Assembly (NCBI RefSeq): GCF_003149185.1
Contig: NZ_QGDO01000002.1
Coordinates: 372,001 to 436,000 of the forward strand
Source of the DNA: Sediminitomix flava
GTDB taxonomy: Bacteria > Bacteroidota > Bacteroidia > Cytophagales > Flammeovirgaceae
Direction of reading: 5' to 3'
DNA: 64,000 nucleotides
The notes under the pieces were generated by a model. That model did not search any database. It was given only the letters and a program-made list of their open reading frames with translations, and was not told the DNA's origin. Each line of letters starts with the position of its first letter. The stretch's first letter is position 1. A program made the position numbers and the translations under genes. This document shows, piece after piece, positions 63,901 through 64,000 of the stretch.

Positions 63901-64000
63901 TCGAAAACTTTAATAAATACGATGTTATTTAATGATTGCGAAAATAATCAAAAAGAGAAAGAGTGATTAAAATTTATTTTTAAGAAATGTGAATATAAAA

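Noticed and set aside
1-64000. CRISPR array, insertion sequence or prophage
   Set aside because: No array of regular repeats, no transposase, integrase, terminase or capsid gene was found on either strand.

Overview
The window is AT-rich chromosomal DNA from a Bacteroidota, most likely a Cytophagales/Flammeovirga-type marine bacterium (inference). Supporting signs are SusC/SusD genes, a type IX secretion sorting domain, a Bacteroidetes ECF sigma/FecR pair, many outer-membrane barrels and lipoproteins, promoters of the TAnnTTTG (-7)/TTTG (-33) kind, almost no Shine-Dalgarno sequences, and simple hairpin terminators after most genes. There are about 49 protein genes and one tRNA-Leu(CAA). No rRNA, CRISPR array, insertion sequence, integrase or prophage gene is visible.

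Layout. 1-6640: a HEPN-fused nitrite/sulfite reductase (cut by the left edge) behind an operator-like palindrome, then envelope proteins of unknown role. 6983-8912: ECF sigma factor and FecR-type anti-sigma. 9007-14183: metallo-hydrolase, NAD kinase, DUF6089 barrel, an unknown protein and an M28 peptidase lipoprotein. 14247-23036 (minus): apparent operon SusC, SusD, Calx-beta-like lipoprotein, T9SS-exported subtilase, which reads as a protein/peptide utilisation locus. 23402-33324: housekeeping (PhzF-like isomerase, RsmA, leucyl aminopeptidase, PdxA, AccA, Na/Pi transporter) plus a PagL-like barrel with an adhesin-like lipoprotein. 33488-38171: HDAC-like deacetylase, CoA-binding protein, SDR, CYTH phosphatase, MFS, barrel. 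38345-39469: a full-length FtsZ relative whose nucleotide-binding loops are destroyed. 39749-41038: TyrS. 41264-44884: an AAA/DUF3696 ATPase with a PLD-like-fold partner, a candidate defence module. 44912-53300: two AraC regulators, carboxynorspermidine decarboxylase, methyltransferase, SRPBCC protein, carbamoyltransferase, and intergenic regions that share a repeated box. 53516-59258: HAD phosphatase, methyltransferase, tRNA-Leu, lipoprotein, membrane MutS, DnaJ-TM-TPR. 59340-59480: a candidate small RNA. 59658-64000 (minus): nadB, nadA and two envelope proteins.

How the genes fit together. The strongest functional groupings are the SusCD-protease operon (cleave protein outside, import peptides), nadA-nadB (quinolinate synthesis, with an operator-like palindrome in the leader), the ATPase/effector pair, and the AraC/SRPBCC pair whose upstream box recurs beside other transcription units. 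The most unusual single gene is the GTP-site-less FtsZ paralogue: it keeps the catalytic T7 loop but has lost the Gly-rich T1 and T4 loops, so it might cap or regulate FtsZ filaments rather than hydrolyse GTP itself.
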